From NCBI GenBank assembly GCA_035645555.1, contig DASQMI010000010.1, forward strand, positions 1 to 11,548: 11,548 nucleotides of DNA, written 5' to 3'. Below the pieces are notes generated by a model. It saw only the letters and a program-made list of their open reading frames with translations. It was not told where the DNA came from and searched no databases. The position numbers and the translations under genes are program-made. This DNA comes from Lysobacter_F sp035645555 (lineage in GTDB: Bacteria; Pseudomonadota; Gammaproteobacteria; Xanthomonadales; Xanthomonadaceae). This document shows positions 1 to 7,850 of this stretch, one piece after another (position 1 is the first letter of the stretch; the number at the start of each line of letters is the position of its first letter).

Positions 1-3000
1 CGAGCACGAGTGCATCGCGCCCGTTGTGGGCGGTGCGCACCTCATGCCCGGAGAGCTGCAGCTGCAGCGCCAGGGTGGCCGCCGCGTCGATGTTGTCGTC
101 GACCACCAGCACGCGCAAGCGGGAAGTCGCCGATTGCGGCCGGCGCTCGCCGTGCGCGTCGCCGTTCCGGTCAGCGGGGACCACCGGATCGGGCGCAAGC
201 GGCAGCCGCACGGTGAACGTGCTGCCGCGGCCGGGACCGTCGCTTTCCGCCTTGACCTTGCCGCCGTGCATCTCGACCAGCCGCTTGACCAGCGCGAGCC
301 CGATGCCAAGCCCGCCCTGCGCGCGATCGAGCGTCTTGCCGACCTGGGTGAACAGGTCGAACACGTCCTCGATCGTCTCCGGTGTCAGCCCCATGCCGTT
401 GTCGCACACGCGGATCACCACCCAGGTGTCGTCGCGTTCGACCGCGAGTTCGATGCGCCCGCCTTCGGGCGTGTACTTGGCCGCGTTGTTCAGCAGGTTG
501 CTGATGACCTGCGCGATACGGGTGCGATCGGCATCCAGCAGCAGCGGCTCCTCCGGCAGCGACACCACCAGCTCGTGGCGCGCCGCGCCGATCGCCGGCC
601 GACTGACTTCCAGCGCATCGTCGACCACCACCTGGACCTCGACGCGTTCGCGCCGCAGCTGCACCTTGCCGCTGGTGATGCGCGAGATGTCGAGCAGATC
701 GTCGATCAGCCGCACCATGTGCTCGACCTGGCGCTTCATGATCGCGCGGGTCTGGCTGGCCACGTCCGCGCCGGGCGCGAGGTCGAGCACCGCCAGGCCG
801 CTGCGGATGGGCGCGAGCGGATTGCGCAGTTCGTGCGCGAGCGTGGCCAGGAATTCGTCCTTGCGGCGATCTTCCTCGCGCAGGCGCTCGTAGAGGTTGG
901 CGTTCTCGAGGCCGGCCGCCGCGATCGCGGCCAGCTGCATCAGCATCGCCTCGTCCTCCTCGGTGAACTCGCCTTCGTACTTGTCGGAAAGCTGCACCAG
1001 ACCGAGGTTCTTGCCGCCGTGGCCGACCAGCGGCGCGGCCAGCCAGCCGCGCATCGGCGGATGGCTGTCGCGGTGCGGGCCGAAGTGCTTCCACGCCGGA
1101 TGCGCTTCCAGTTCCTCCTGGGTCATCCGCATCGGCTGGTTGCTCTCGCAGACCAGCGTGTAGATGCCGCTGCCGTCGGGCTTTTCTCCGTAGTGGCGCC
1201 AGGCCGCGTACTTGTCGGACATCGCCACCGCGGTGACCGACTGTGCCCAGTCATCGCCTTGGGTGAGCGAGGCCACCGCCTGGTGCGCACCGATGATCAA
1301 GCGCGCCTCCTCGGCGAGCACGCGGCAGATGCTCTCCGGCGACAGCAGCGCGTTGATGCGGCGGCTGGCGTCGGCCACGCGGGCCAGCTGCTCGGCGCGC
1401 AGCTTCTCCTGCTCCAGCAGCGCAGCACTCTCCTCCTGCGACTGCTTGAGCTCGGTGACGTCGCGGGTCGCGCCTGCGATCGCCTCGACCTCGCCGTCCG
1501 GGCCGAGCACCGGCACGAAGATGTAGTCGTACAGACGGCGGCCGGCCGTGCCTTCGAATGGCACGATGCCGCGCACCGGCTGGCGGGTCGCCTTGACGTG
1601 CTCCAGCTCGCGGTCGTGCATCTCCGCATGCCAGGGCTCGTAACCGAGCTCCCAGCAGGTGCGGCCGATCGCCTCGTCCCACGAGCGTCCCCACAGGCGC
1701 AGCAGCGGATCGTTGGCGTACTGGAACCGGTGATCGAGATCGAACACGAACACCAGGTCCGGCGTGGTGGTGAGGATGGTCTCGTACAGGCGCCGGCGGC
1801 GCTCGGACTCTTCGGTCAGCCGCGCCAGCGACTGTTCGGCCTGCTCGCGCTCCCACGCCAGCGCCAGCAGATGGCTGACCGCGAGCAGGAAGTCCACCTC
1901 CTCCGGCTGGAACGCGTCGCGCCGCGTGCTGCCGACCGAGAACGTACCGAGCACGCGGCCGTCGCCGCTGAGCAGCGGATAGCAGGCGTACGCGCGCACA
2001 CCGAGGCTGCGGACGAACGTGCACGCGGGGTCCACCGCGATCTGCGCCGCGTCCACTGCGCAAGCCTCCTTGGCTTTGGCAACCTTGCCGCACACGGTCT
2101 GCCCGAGGCGCACCCGCTGCACGGCGGCATCCAACCCGGGCGGATAGCCGGCACCCTTGACCAGCACCAGCCGCTCGCCGTCGTCGATCTTGTAGTTGAA
2201 GAACATGTCGGCGCCGAGCGGTTCGGCGATCATGCCGAACACCGCTTCCGCCATGTCCGCGCCGCCCGAACGGGATTCGAGGATGCGCCGGGCCACCTGC
2301 AGCAGCAGCACGCGGCGTTCCGCCTCGCGCTGGCGCGCGGTCTCGTCCTGGAACACCTTGCCGAAGCCGTGCAGGTTGCCGTGCTCGTCGCACAGCCGGA
2401 CGGTGGCGCCGTTGGCGAAGAACAGCGTGCCGTCCTTGCGCAGGTGCCAGCGGTGATCCTCGGCGCGACCTTCCGCGCGCGCGCGGTCCAGCTCGGCCTG
2501 GAACGCGCCGGCGGCGCGATCCTCCGGGGTGAACAGAAGCTCCGCCGACTGGCCGATCGCTTCCGCGGCGGTGTGGCCGGTGATGCGTTCGGCGCCGCCC
2601 TGCCAGTCGACGATGCGGCCCTGCGCGTCGGTGATCACCACCGCGTAGTCGCGCACGTTGTTGATCAGCAACTGGAAGCGCTCGTCCTGCGCGCGCAGCG
2701 CCGCCTCGGTGCGCTTGTGCTCGGTAAGGTCGATTCCCTGCGCGAACACCGCGTTGACCCGGCCGCTGCAGTCGTGCAGCGGCTTGAGCACGTAGTCGAT
2801 GAAACGCTCCTCTTCGCGCCCGTCCGCCCGCCGCAGCACCACGCGCACGTCGGTGCCGACGAGCGGCACGCCGGTCCGGTAGACCTGTTCGAGCTGCTCG
2901 ACGATGCCTTGGCCCACGATTTCCGGAAACACCTCGCGCAGCGGCTTGCCGATGACGTCGCGCCGGCCGATCAGCTCGAAGTACGGCTCGTTGGCGGCTT

Positions 3001-3490
3001 CGTAGACGAAGTCGGGACCCGACAGCACGCAGGCGAACGACGGCGAGAGGTCGAACAGATCGGCGAGGCGCTCGCGATGGGCATTGCTGCCGATCGACGC
3101 GAACGTGCCGCTGGCCGGCGGCGGAGCGCGGCCGGCCGGGGCGACCGCGGGCGACGCGTGCGACGGCCCAAGTTCCGCAAACGACCCCGCGTAGCCGACG
3201 AACGCGCCGCGCGCGTCGTAACGCGGCCAGGCGCTGCCGCTGACCTCGCGGTAGCGTCCGTCGCAGCCGCGCAGGCGGAAACGCAGCACCACGCTGCCGC
3301 CGGCATCGCTGCGCAGGCGCGCGCCGACATCGGCGCGGTCGTCCGGATGCACGGCCTCCAACCAGCCGCAGCCGAGCGCCTCGGCCGCCGTCTGGCCGGT
3401 GTACGCGTACCAGTCGTCGCAGACGAACGAGCAGGAGCCGTCGCGTTCGCTGACCCACGACAGCGCGGCACTGGTGGACTGGAGGATCAC
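1..3490 (-). CDS. Hybrid sensor histidine kinase, multi-PAS/GAF, soluble (partial, runs off window start)
   Basis: This is a cytoplasmic sensor kinase that would autophosphorylate on His and pass phosphate to a fused receiver domain. The window shows 1163 codons in one open frame with no stop and no transmembrane segment. Approximate layout: PAS 1-105, PAS 140-255, PAS 270-385 (ending FQDETARQRE), GAF 395-548, PAS 565-680 (ending GATRDVTELKQ), GAF 700-865, HisKA 876-942, HATPase 985-1098, receiver from 1124. The H-box is LAHELRNP with H886. The N-box is NLLNNAAKYTP (N998, N1002), with ATP-lid glycines in DNGMGL and GGLGIGLAL. The receiver keeps its acidic pair D1131/D1132, but the phospho-acceptor Asp lies beyond base 1. 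Start choice: two GTG codons are adjacent (3493 and 3490). GGGAG at 3501-3497 is 6 bases from the second and only 3 from the first, so 3490 is preferred. No ATG is available between the upstream in-frame stop and the domains. The signal sensed is unknown, and its output partner may lie outside the window. Confidence 0.93.
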   Translation of the reverse strand, partial: MILQSTSAALSWVSERDGSCSFVCDDWYAYTGQTAAEALGCGWLEAVHPDDRADVGARLRSDAGGSVVLRFRLRGCDGRYREVSGSAWPRYDARGAFVGYAGSFAELGPSHASPAVAPAGRAPPPASGTFASIGSNAHRERLADLFDLSPSFACVLSGPDFVYEAANEPYFELIGRRDVIGKPLREVFPEIVGQGIVEQLEQVYRTGVPLVGTDVRVVLRRADGREEERFIDYVLKPLHDCSGRVNAVFAQGIDLTEHKRTEAALRAQDERFQLLINNVRDYAVVITDAQGRIVDWQGGAERITGHTAAEAIGQSAELLFTPEDRAAGAFQAELDRARAEGRAEDHRWHLRKDGTLFFANGATVRLCDEHGNLHGFGKVFQDETARQREAERRVLLLQVARRILESRSGGADMAEAVFGMIAEPLGADMFFNYKIDDGERLVLVKGAGYPPGLDAAVQRVRLGQTVCGKVAKAKEACAVDAAQIAVDPACTFVRSLGVRAYACYPLLSGDGRVLGTFSVGSTRRDAFQPEEVDFLLAVSHLLALAWEREQAEQSLARLTEESERRRRLYETILTTTPDLVFVFDLDHRFQYANDPLLRLWGRSWDEAIGRTCWELGYEPWHAEMHDRELEHVKATRQPVRGIVPFEGTAGRRLYDYIFVPVLGPDGEVEAIAGATRDVTELKQSQEESAALLEQEKLRAEQLARVADASRRINALLSPESICRVLAEEARLIIGAHQAVASLTQGDDWAQSVTAVAMSDKYAAWRHYGEKPDGSGIYTLVCESNQPMRMTQEELEAHPAWKHFGPHRDSHPPMRGWLAAPLVGHGGKNLGLVQLSDKYEGEFTEEDEAMLMQLAAIAAAGLENANLYERLREEDRRKDEFLATLAHELRNPLAPIRSGLAVLDLAPGADVASQTRAIMKRQVEHMVRLIDDLLDISRITSGKVQLRRERVEVQVVVDDALEVSRPAIGAARHELVVSLPEEPLLLDADRTRIAQVISNLLNNAAKYTPEGGRIELAVERDDTWVVIRVCDNGMGLTPETIEDVFDLFTQVGKTLDRAQGGLGIGLALVKRLVEMHGGKVKAESDGPGRGSTFTVRLPLAPDPVVPADRNGDAHGERRPQSATSRLRVLVVDDNIDAAATLALQLQLSGHEVRTAHNGRDALVL

Positions 3491-3792
3491 CACGGACTCC
3501 CTTGATTTCCGGGGGTGCCGCCGCTCCGTGGCCGGTGCCGGTCAGCCGCTGCGGCTCGCGCCGCGCAGCCCGCCGGATGCCGTCGGGACGCCGTCCCCTC
3601 ACCCCTTCCGGTTGCTGGTCATCCGTCTATCAAGCCCGATCCGGAATTAACGCCGTGTCTACGTCCGCTTTACGCGCCGGGTACGCCCGCCGTGTGCCCC
3701 CTGCCGCCACCACGACCAGGCGCTCCGGCGGGTGTGGCCGGGGCGCGGAGGGTGCGCCGCGGCTGTCCACGGCGCGGGTGGCGTGTGCGGCT
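3491..3792. other. Gene-free stretch between receptor and kinase
   Basis: About 300 bases separate the receptor stop codon from the kinase GTG. I see no coding frame with a credible start and ribosome site on either strand. The minus strand holds a GC-rich inverted repeat (GCGCCG 3754-3759 with CGGCGC 3770-3775) about 20-40 bases after the receptor stop, but no T-run follows, so it is at best a weak terminator or mRNA 3' hairpin. A more AT-rich patch around 3625-3655 is where a kinase promoter would be expected, though no clear -35/-10 pair stands out. The length suggests that the kinase has its own promoter and is not translated from a tight operon with the receptor. Confidence 0.5.
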
Positions 3793-5844
3793 TTAGAACT
3801 TGCCGGACACCGAGAACGCGAAGATCGGCCCGATCCGGCGGTGCCGGTCCTCGACGTAATCGATCGGGCCGGTGCGGCGGTCGACGTAGACCACCCGGTC
3901 CCACATGCTCATCGCATCGAGCGCGTTGCCGTAGGTGAAGCGCAGGGTCATGCCGTGGAAGTCCTTGCGCTCGACGAACAGGCTGCCCCAGACCGGGCCT
4001 TCCCAGAAGCGCCCGACCTCGGTGAGGCGGTAGTCGCGCGCGCTGAAGCTGTAGCTGAGGTCGGCACCCCACGCCCACGCGGTGCCGGCCACGTCGTGGC
4101 GCAGCGACAGCTCGGCGAGTTCCTTCAGGTTGTTGCTGATCGGCCGGGTCTCGCCGGTCAGCGGGTCGCGCACGCGACTCTCCTCGAACTGCATGCGCGC
4201 GTCGAGCTTGGCGCCGCTCCAGCCGAGCGGCTCGAGATTGAACGTGCCCTTCCACTCCAGCCCGTAGCGGGTGGCGCGGTCGATGTTGCCGGGGCTTTCG
4301 CCATCGGCGCCGATCGGGATGATGTCGACGATGTCGTCGATGCGCTGGCCGTACACGCGCAGGCTGGTGTTGCCCCAGGCGCCGAGATCGCGCACGGCCT
4401 CCAGTTCGAGTTCCCAGGTCTGCGGCGGCACCAGGTCGGGGTTGCCGGCGTTGGTCTGGTCGTCGTTGACGTCGACGGAGGCGAGGAAGTCGTAGAAGTT
4501 GAGCTGGCCGACGCGGCGCTCCAGCTTCATGTTCACGTCCAGTCCGGGCGCGGCGCGCCAGGCCAGCGACAGCAGCCCCTTCGGGCGGCGGAACTCGCGG
4601 GTCAGCCCGCCGCCGCCGGCCTGCGCGAGCTTGGAATACTCGGCACCGGCGCTCAGCTGCAGGGTGAGGCTCGGCGTCAGCGCGCGGCCGTAGGTGCCCA
4701 TCACCTCGTAGCGGTCCTCCTCCACCGTCGCGGTGCCACCAGGCAGCGCCACCGGCCGGTACACGCCGTCGGTGCCGAGCTCGAACAACGCCGCCTCGCT
4801 CTCCAGGCGGTTGTAGGCGTACTCGGCGGACACCTGCCAGTCGCCGCCGGCCTTCCAGCGGTATTCGCCGCGCGCGATGCGCTCGGTCTCCTCGCCGTCG
4901 CGGCTGAAGCGGCTGCCGGTGGCCGGGGTGCCGTCGGCGTAGCGCGTCTCCGCGGTGGTGGTGACCGGGGTGTGCACGAAGCGGTTGAGCGCGATCAGCT
5001 TCAACCGTCCGCGGCCGACGCCGAACTCGTAGTCGCCGCCGACTTCCCAGTTGTGGCCGCCCTGCTCGCTGCGCACGCTGCGCACGCGGTCCGGCTGCGA
5101 CGGCCCGGTGCGGCGGCCATCCTCGACGTAGTCGTAAAACACCTTCTGCCAAGACGCGTTGAGGTTGGCGAGCGCGCCGTCGGCGCCGTGGTGCACCAGC
5201 TGCGCGCTGAGTTTCGGCCGGTTGTTCTCGCCGGTCCAGGCATCGTCGCGGTACTCGCGCACGCTGCCGTCGGCGTTGTAGATGGTGGTCGGGCCGCCGG
5301 CGCCGCTGTGGTTGCCGTTGTTGTCGAAACCCAGGGTGTAGTCGAACGCGCCGCGGGTGCCGCTGAGCGACACCTGCGCGCGGGTCAGCTGCGGATCGGT
5401 GTAGTACTTGCGGAAGTCCGGCCGCCAGTACCACGAGCCGCTCAGCCCCTCGGCCTTGGTGATGACGTTGGCGACCTGCCCCGACAGCCCGGAGATGTCG
5501 AGCGTGGCACCGTCGCGGATCTCGATGCGCACCACGTTGCCGGCCGGAATGCGGCTGAGCTGCCCGACCACGTCGTTGGACTTGCCGGACAGGCGCTGGC
5601 CGTTGAGCAGCACGTTGCCGGTGGCCTGCCCCAGCCCGCGCTCCTGCGCCTCCTCGCGGATCACGAAGCCCGGCACCTGGTTGAGCATGTCCAGCGCCGA
5701 GCGCGGCGCGTAGCGCGCGAAGTCGTCCGGCATGTACGTGCGCACCGACGGTGCGGACGCCGCCGGCGCGTCCTGGGCGAGCGCGAACGGCGGTGCGGCA
5801 AGCAAGGCGGTGGTCAGCGCCAGACGGTGGAGCAACGGAGTCAT
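3793..5844 (-). CDS. TonB-dependent outer-membrane receptor
   Basis: This is a 683-residue outer-membrane beta-barrel transporter expected to import a ligand using TonB/ExbBD energy. A Sec signal peptide is clear: a short basic start, a hydrophobic stretch TTALLAAPPF, and an ALA|Q cleavage site after residue 23. The plug domain occupies roughly residues 40-135, with the typical DMLNQVPGF, NVLLNGQRLSGK and IPAGNVVRIEIRDGA segments. The remainder alternates aromatic and polar residues as in a barrel and ends in the outer-membrane signature FAFSVSGKF with a terminal Phe. I see no convincing TonB box between the signal peptide and the plug. The start is supported by GAGGGA at 5857-5852, 7 bases upstream of ATG. 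A cupin gene ends 126 bases upstream and the hybrid kinase begins 302 bases downstream, all on the same strand. The barrel resembles the PF14905-type TonB_dep_Rec group by general look. Its ligand cannot be read from the sequence. Confidence 0.92.
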   Translation of the reverse strand: MTPLLHRLALTTALLAAPPFALAQDAPAASAPSVRTYMPDDFARYAPRSALDMLNQVPGFVIREEAQERGLGQATGNVLLNGQRLSGKSNDVVGQLSRIPAGNVVRIEIRDGATLDISGLSGQVANVITKAEGLSGSWYWRPDFRKYYTDPQLTRAQVSLSGTRGAFDYTLGFDNNGNHSGAGGPTTIYNADGSVREYRDDAWTGENNRPKLSAQLVHHGADGALANLNASWQKVFYDYVEDGRRTGPSQPDRVRSVRSEQGGHNWEVGGDYEFGVGRGRLKLIALNRFVHTPVTTTAETRYADGTPATGSRFSRDGEETERIARGEYRWKAGGDWQVSAEYAYNRLESEAALFELGTDGVYRPVALPGGTATVEEDRYEVMGTYGRALTPSLTLQLSAGAEYSKLAQAGGGGLTREFRRPKGLLSLAWRAAPGLDVNMKLERRVGQLNFYDFLASVDVNDDQTNAGNPDLVPPQTWELELEAVRDLGAWGNTSLRVYGQRIDDIVDIIPIGADGESPGNIDRATRYGLEWKGTFNLEPLGWSGAKLDARMQFEESRVRDPLTGETRPISNNLKELAELSLRHDVAGTAWAWGADLSYSFSARDYRLTEVGRFWEGPVWGSLFVERKDFHGMTLRFTYGNALDAMSMWDRVVYVDRRTGPIDYVEDRHRRIGPIFAFSVSGKF

Positions 5845-5970
5845 GCGGGCATCCCTCGGCGGACGGAGCGGGCGCAGGCCGGCCGCGTCGCGCCGCCGGA
5901 TGCGGTTTCCGGTTCGGACGCTGCGCGAGGGCGAAAGGTTTGAAACGCGCAGGAAAAAAGTGGCCCGACG

Positions 5971-6447
5971 CTAGTAAGGCGTGCCGTCCTTGCGGGTGAA
6001 GCGCCAGCCGCCGTCGACGCGCAGTGCCACGAGATCGTCGTCGGGGTAGCGCACCTCGTCGCCGGACGTGCGGTCGCCGATCTCCAGATACAGCACGTCG
6101 TGGTCGGATTCATTGACCAGACAGTGCGCGTCGCCGCTGCCGGCCTTGAAACCGGCGCACATGCCCGGGGCCAGCACGGTGCGGCCGGCGTCGGTGTGTA
6201 GCGTGGGATGCCCTTCGAGGATGTAGACCAGCTCGTCCTGGCGGCTGTGCGCATGGCGCAGCGCCGAGCGCGCGCCGGGCGGCAGCCGGGTGAGATTGAC
6301 GCCGAAGCTGGTGAGCCCGAACGCATCGCCGAGCGCGCGTTTCTCGCGGCCTGCGGTGAGCGCGGCGAACGGGGCCGGATACAGCGAGGTGGTGCGCGCG
6401 GGCAGGTCGAGCGCGCGCAGCGCCACCGGCTTGGCAGGATCGGACAT
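5971..6447 (-). CDS. Single-domain cupin protein
   Basis: This is a 158-residue protein with one beta-barrel cupin domain over about residues 45-125. Motif 1 reads RHAHSRQDELVYILEG, giving probable metal ligands H65, H67 and E72. Motif 2 is around APGMCAGFKAGSGDAHCLVN with H108, so all four usual metal positions are present. The C-terminal tail (GDRTSGDEVRYPDDDL) is acidic and ends WRFTRKDGTPY. No signal peptide is seen, so it is probably cytoplasmic. An in-frame TTG at 6528 would add 27 residues and overlap the upstream gene. I prefer ATG 6447 because homologous-looking cupins begin just before such a segment, although its ribosome site is weak. Substrate is unknown: cupins of this size include dioxygenases, isomerases and sugar- or signal-binding proteins. 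It lies 61 bases after the 87-residue gene and may share its transcript. Confidence 0.85.
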   Translation of the reverse strand: MSDPAKPVALRALDLPARTTSLYPAPFAALTAGREKRALGDAFGLTSFGVNLTRLPPGARSALRHAHSRQDELVYILEGHPTLHTDAGRTVLAPGMCAGFKAGSGDAHCLVNESDHDVLYLEIGDRTSGDEVRYPDDDLVALRVDGGWRFTRKDGTPY

Positions 6448-6508
6448 CGGGCGGATTCCGTGGCAGCGGAGCCGCCATCCTAGCGCCGGGCCAGCGCGGC
6501 GGCCGACG

Positions 6509-6772
6509 CTACAGCTCGACGTCGCCAAAGAACTCGCGCACCAGGCTCAGCGGCACACCGACCCGCAACGCCATCCGCGTGACCTCGCGATGCACGCGCT
6601 GGCGGTCTTCGGGCGAATCCAGTTCCGGCACCACCTCGGACGCCTCGCGCGCAAGCCGGCTGAGGAACTCGTTCACGTCAGGACTCTGCTGGGTGAGCTC
6701 GGCGATCGTTGCCTGCAGGTGGGCCAGCGCCGCCTCGATGCGGCGATCCTCCGGCGGCTGAGGGGTGGCCAT
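6509..6772 (-). CDS. Small hypothetical protein, helical, 87 residues
   Basis: I do not recognise the family. The protein is 87 residues, acidic overall, without signal peptide, cysteines or membrane segment. The N-terminal half (about residues 8-48) has the heptad-like pattern of two helices (IEAALAHLQATIAELTQQ, then VNEFLSRLAREASEVV). The second half holds DSPEDRQRVHREVTRMALRVGV and ends FFGDVEL. The start is well supported: GGGAGGA ends 3 bases before the ATG at 6772. The frame uses GC-rich third positions like the neighbours. The next gene downstream, the cupin, starts 61 bases after its stop, so co-transcription is possible. A 26-bp imperfect palindrome lies 18 bases upstream of the start codon. 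Helical packing suggests a small partner-binding protein, but that is only a guess. Confidence 0.78.
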   Translation of the reverse strand: MATPQPPEDRRIEAALAHLQATIAELTQQSPDVNEFLSRLAREASEVVPELDSPEDRQRVHREVTRMALRVGVPLSLVREFFGDVEL

Positions 6773-6790
6773 GCGTCCTCCCGGCCAGTG

Positions 6791-6816
6791 ACGAACATCC
6801 TTCGAAGAATGTGCGT
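6791..6816. promoter_or_regulatory. Imperfect 26-bp palindrome upstream of the 87-residue gene (candidate operator)
   Basis: The centre is TTCGAA. From it, 11 of 13 base pairs match outward, giving arms that begin ACG-ACAT and end ATGT-CGT with single mismatches. The inner core ACATCCTTCGAAGAATGT matches at 8 of 9 pairs. It lies 18 bases in front of the start codon at 6772, where a repressor would block transcription or ribosome loading. I cannot assign it to a known regulator; it does not match the classical LexA or Fur consensus. Confidence 0.5.
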
Positions 6817-6845
6817 TCTAGCACTTCGGGTTGCACGGCCACGCC

Positions 6846-6909
6846 AAAAAACCGTGAAGTGCGCTTCGATGCGCGCGTCGCGCGCGTCGCGGTGGCAAGT
6901 GCGACGCGC
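6846..6909 (-). terminator. Possible weak terminator region after the 55-residue gene
   Basis: A perfect 9-bp inverted repeat, GCGCGTCGC at 6882-6890 with GCGACGCGC at 6901-6909, has a 10-base loop and begins 37 bases after the small ORF's stop codon. Read on the minus strand, a T6 run follows about 30 bases later (6851-6846). The gap between the stem and the T-run is too long for a standard intrinsic terminator, so confidence is low. It could instead be an mRNA 3' hairpin. Confidence 0.3.
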
Positions 6910-6946
6910 ACCGCCGCCTGCGCGTGCCGGGCGCGCCCGCGCGGGG

Positions 6947-7114
6947 TCAGGGCGTGCCCGACTCCGGCGCGCGGCTGGGATCGTCCTTGGCGCGTTCGCG
7001 TTCGCCTGCGTCAAGCGTGCGCGCGTCCTGTCCATCGCGCTGGCGCGGATCGCCATCGCGGCTGGACTCGCGCGGCGTGGTTGCCGCTTCGTCACGATCG
7101 GGTCGGATGTTCAT
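6947..7114 (-). CDS. Small highly charged protein, 55 residues
   Basis: This short frame begins MNIRPDRDEAATTPRE and ends RAPESGTP before TGA. It is preceded by a complete AGGAGGT Shine-Dalgarno (7126-7120) exactly 5 bases from the ATG, the best ribosome site in the window, which is the main reason for calling it. Roughly 40% of residues are Asp, Glu or Arg, with many Gly, Pro, Ser and Thr and almost no hydrophobic residues (no Phe, Trp, Tyr, Cys or Val), so it should be intrinsically disordered and soluble. I know no named family for it. Its start region is divergent from the TPR gene, with 121 bases between the two start codons that must hold both promoters. The alternative is a chance ORF in GC-rich DNA, which the ribosome site argues against. 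Confidence 0.65.
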   Translation of the reverse strand: MNIRPDRDEAATTPRESSRDGDPRQRDGQDARTLDAGERERAKDDPSRAPESGTP

Positions 7115-7235
7115 CGCGCACCTCCTGCTGCGCCGAGGCTAGCGGCGCGCGCGTGAGCTGCGGATGTCGAGCGTGCAGCGCTGAGCTACGCTTTGCCGCG
7201 CCTGTCGAGGCAGACCATTTGAGGGGAGGACACCC

Positions 7236-7772
7236 ATGAAGACACGTTTCAAGGCGGCCGCGGCCGCCCTGCTGTTCGTCGCCGGCATCGGCGTTGGGTT
7301 CGGCGCGCAGAAGCAGCTGCAGTCGATGTCGACGCTGTACCGCGGCAAGCCGAAGCAGGAAGCGGCGAAGGCGCTGCTCGACGACGCGCTGAAGCTGGCC
7401 GGCAAGGACGGCAGCTGGGAGCGCATCGGCGTCGGCCGCGTGTACTACCTCGGCGGCATGAAGGCGCAGGGCCAGAAGATCTTCGACGAGCTGCTGGCCG
7501 GCAAGCCCGCCGACAGCGACATCTACCGCATCGCGCGCGTCTACCAGGAAGCCGGCGAATGGCAGAAGGCCAAGCCGCTGTTCGACCGCTACCTTGCCGC
7601 CAATCCGCGCGAGGAGAAGGACCTCGCCGAGGTCGGCGCGTACTACCTGCTCAACGGCGACCGCGCGACCGCCGAGCAGATGTTCGATCGCGCCTACCAG
7701 ATCGAGCGCGAGGATCCGTGGCTGAGCGTGCGCATCGCCGCCGCCTACCTCGGCGTCCGGCCGCAACAGTAA
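7236..7772 (+). CDS. Exported or membrane-anchored TPR protein
   Basis: A 178-residue protein begins with a basic residue cluster and a hydrophobic Ala/Gly/Val stretch (residues 7-24, AAAAALLFVAGIGVGFGA). This works either as a signal peptide cut near GFGA|Q or as an uncleaved anchor, and it places the rest in the periplasm. Three tetratricopeptide-like helical hairpins follow at about 59-90, 93-126 and 127-159. The middle one (IYRIARVYQEAGEWQKAKPLFDRYLAANP) is the clearest. TPRs bind other proteins, and the partner here is unknown. GGGGAGG at 7223-7229 sets the ATG start. The gene is monocistronic: a strong terminator follows its TAA by 18 bases and the divergent neighbour is on the other strand. 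Confidence 0.88.
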   Translation: MKTRFKAAAAALLFVAGIGVGFGAQKQLQSMSTLYRGKPKQEAAKALLDDALKLAGKDGSWERIGVGRVYYLGGMKAQGQKIFDELLAGKPADSDIYRIARVYQEAGEWQKAKPLFDRYLAANPREEKDLAEVGAYYLLNGDRATAEQMFDRAYQIEREDPWLSVRIAAAYLGVRPQQ

Positions 7773-7790
7773 GCGCCAGCGTTACTACGC

Positions 7791-7828
7791 AACGCCCGGG
7801 GCCGGCCCGCCCCGGGCGTTCTCTTTTT
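7791..7828 (+). terminator. Rho-independent terminator after the TPR gene
   Basis: A perfect 11-bp stem, AACGCCCGGGG (7791-7801) paired with CCCCGGGCGTT (7810-7820), encloses an 8-base loop and is followed directly by CTCTTTTT. It starts 18 bases after the TPR stop codon and insulates the next operon from read-through. Confidence 0.93.
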
Positions 7829-7850
7829 CGGCACCCGCCATGACTTCCGA

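Noticed and set aside
26..3505. A 1159-codon open frame on the plus strand, opposite the hybrid kinase
   Set aside because: It lies opposite the kinase gene, its translation is His/Arg/Ala-rich without any recognisable domain, and it has no ribosome site. Long antisense frames are expected where GC-rich codons lack stops on the other strand. The minus-strand frame shows all kinase motifs.
1251..3602. A 783-codon minus-strand frame in a different register from the kinase
   Set aside because: Arg/Pro-rich out-of-frame shadow. The correct register gives intact PAS, GAF and kinase motifs over the same bases.
3599..3622. A seven-codon upstream ORF (MTSNRKG) before the kinase
   Set aside because: There is no ribosome site in front of it, it ends over 100 bases from the kinase start, and such short frames are common by chance.
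3502..5943. An 813-codon open frame on the plus strand opposite the TonB-dependent receptor
   Set aside because: Same artefact: low-complexity Arg/Ala/Val/Gly translation, no domain, while the minus strand encodes a complete receptor with signal peptide and terminal Phe.
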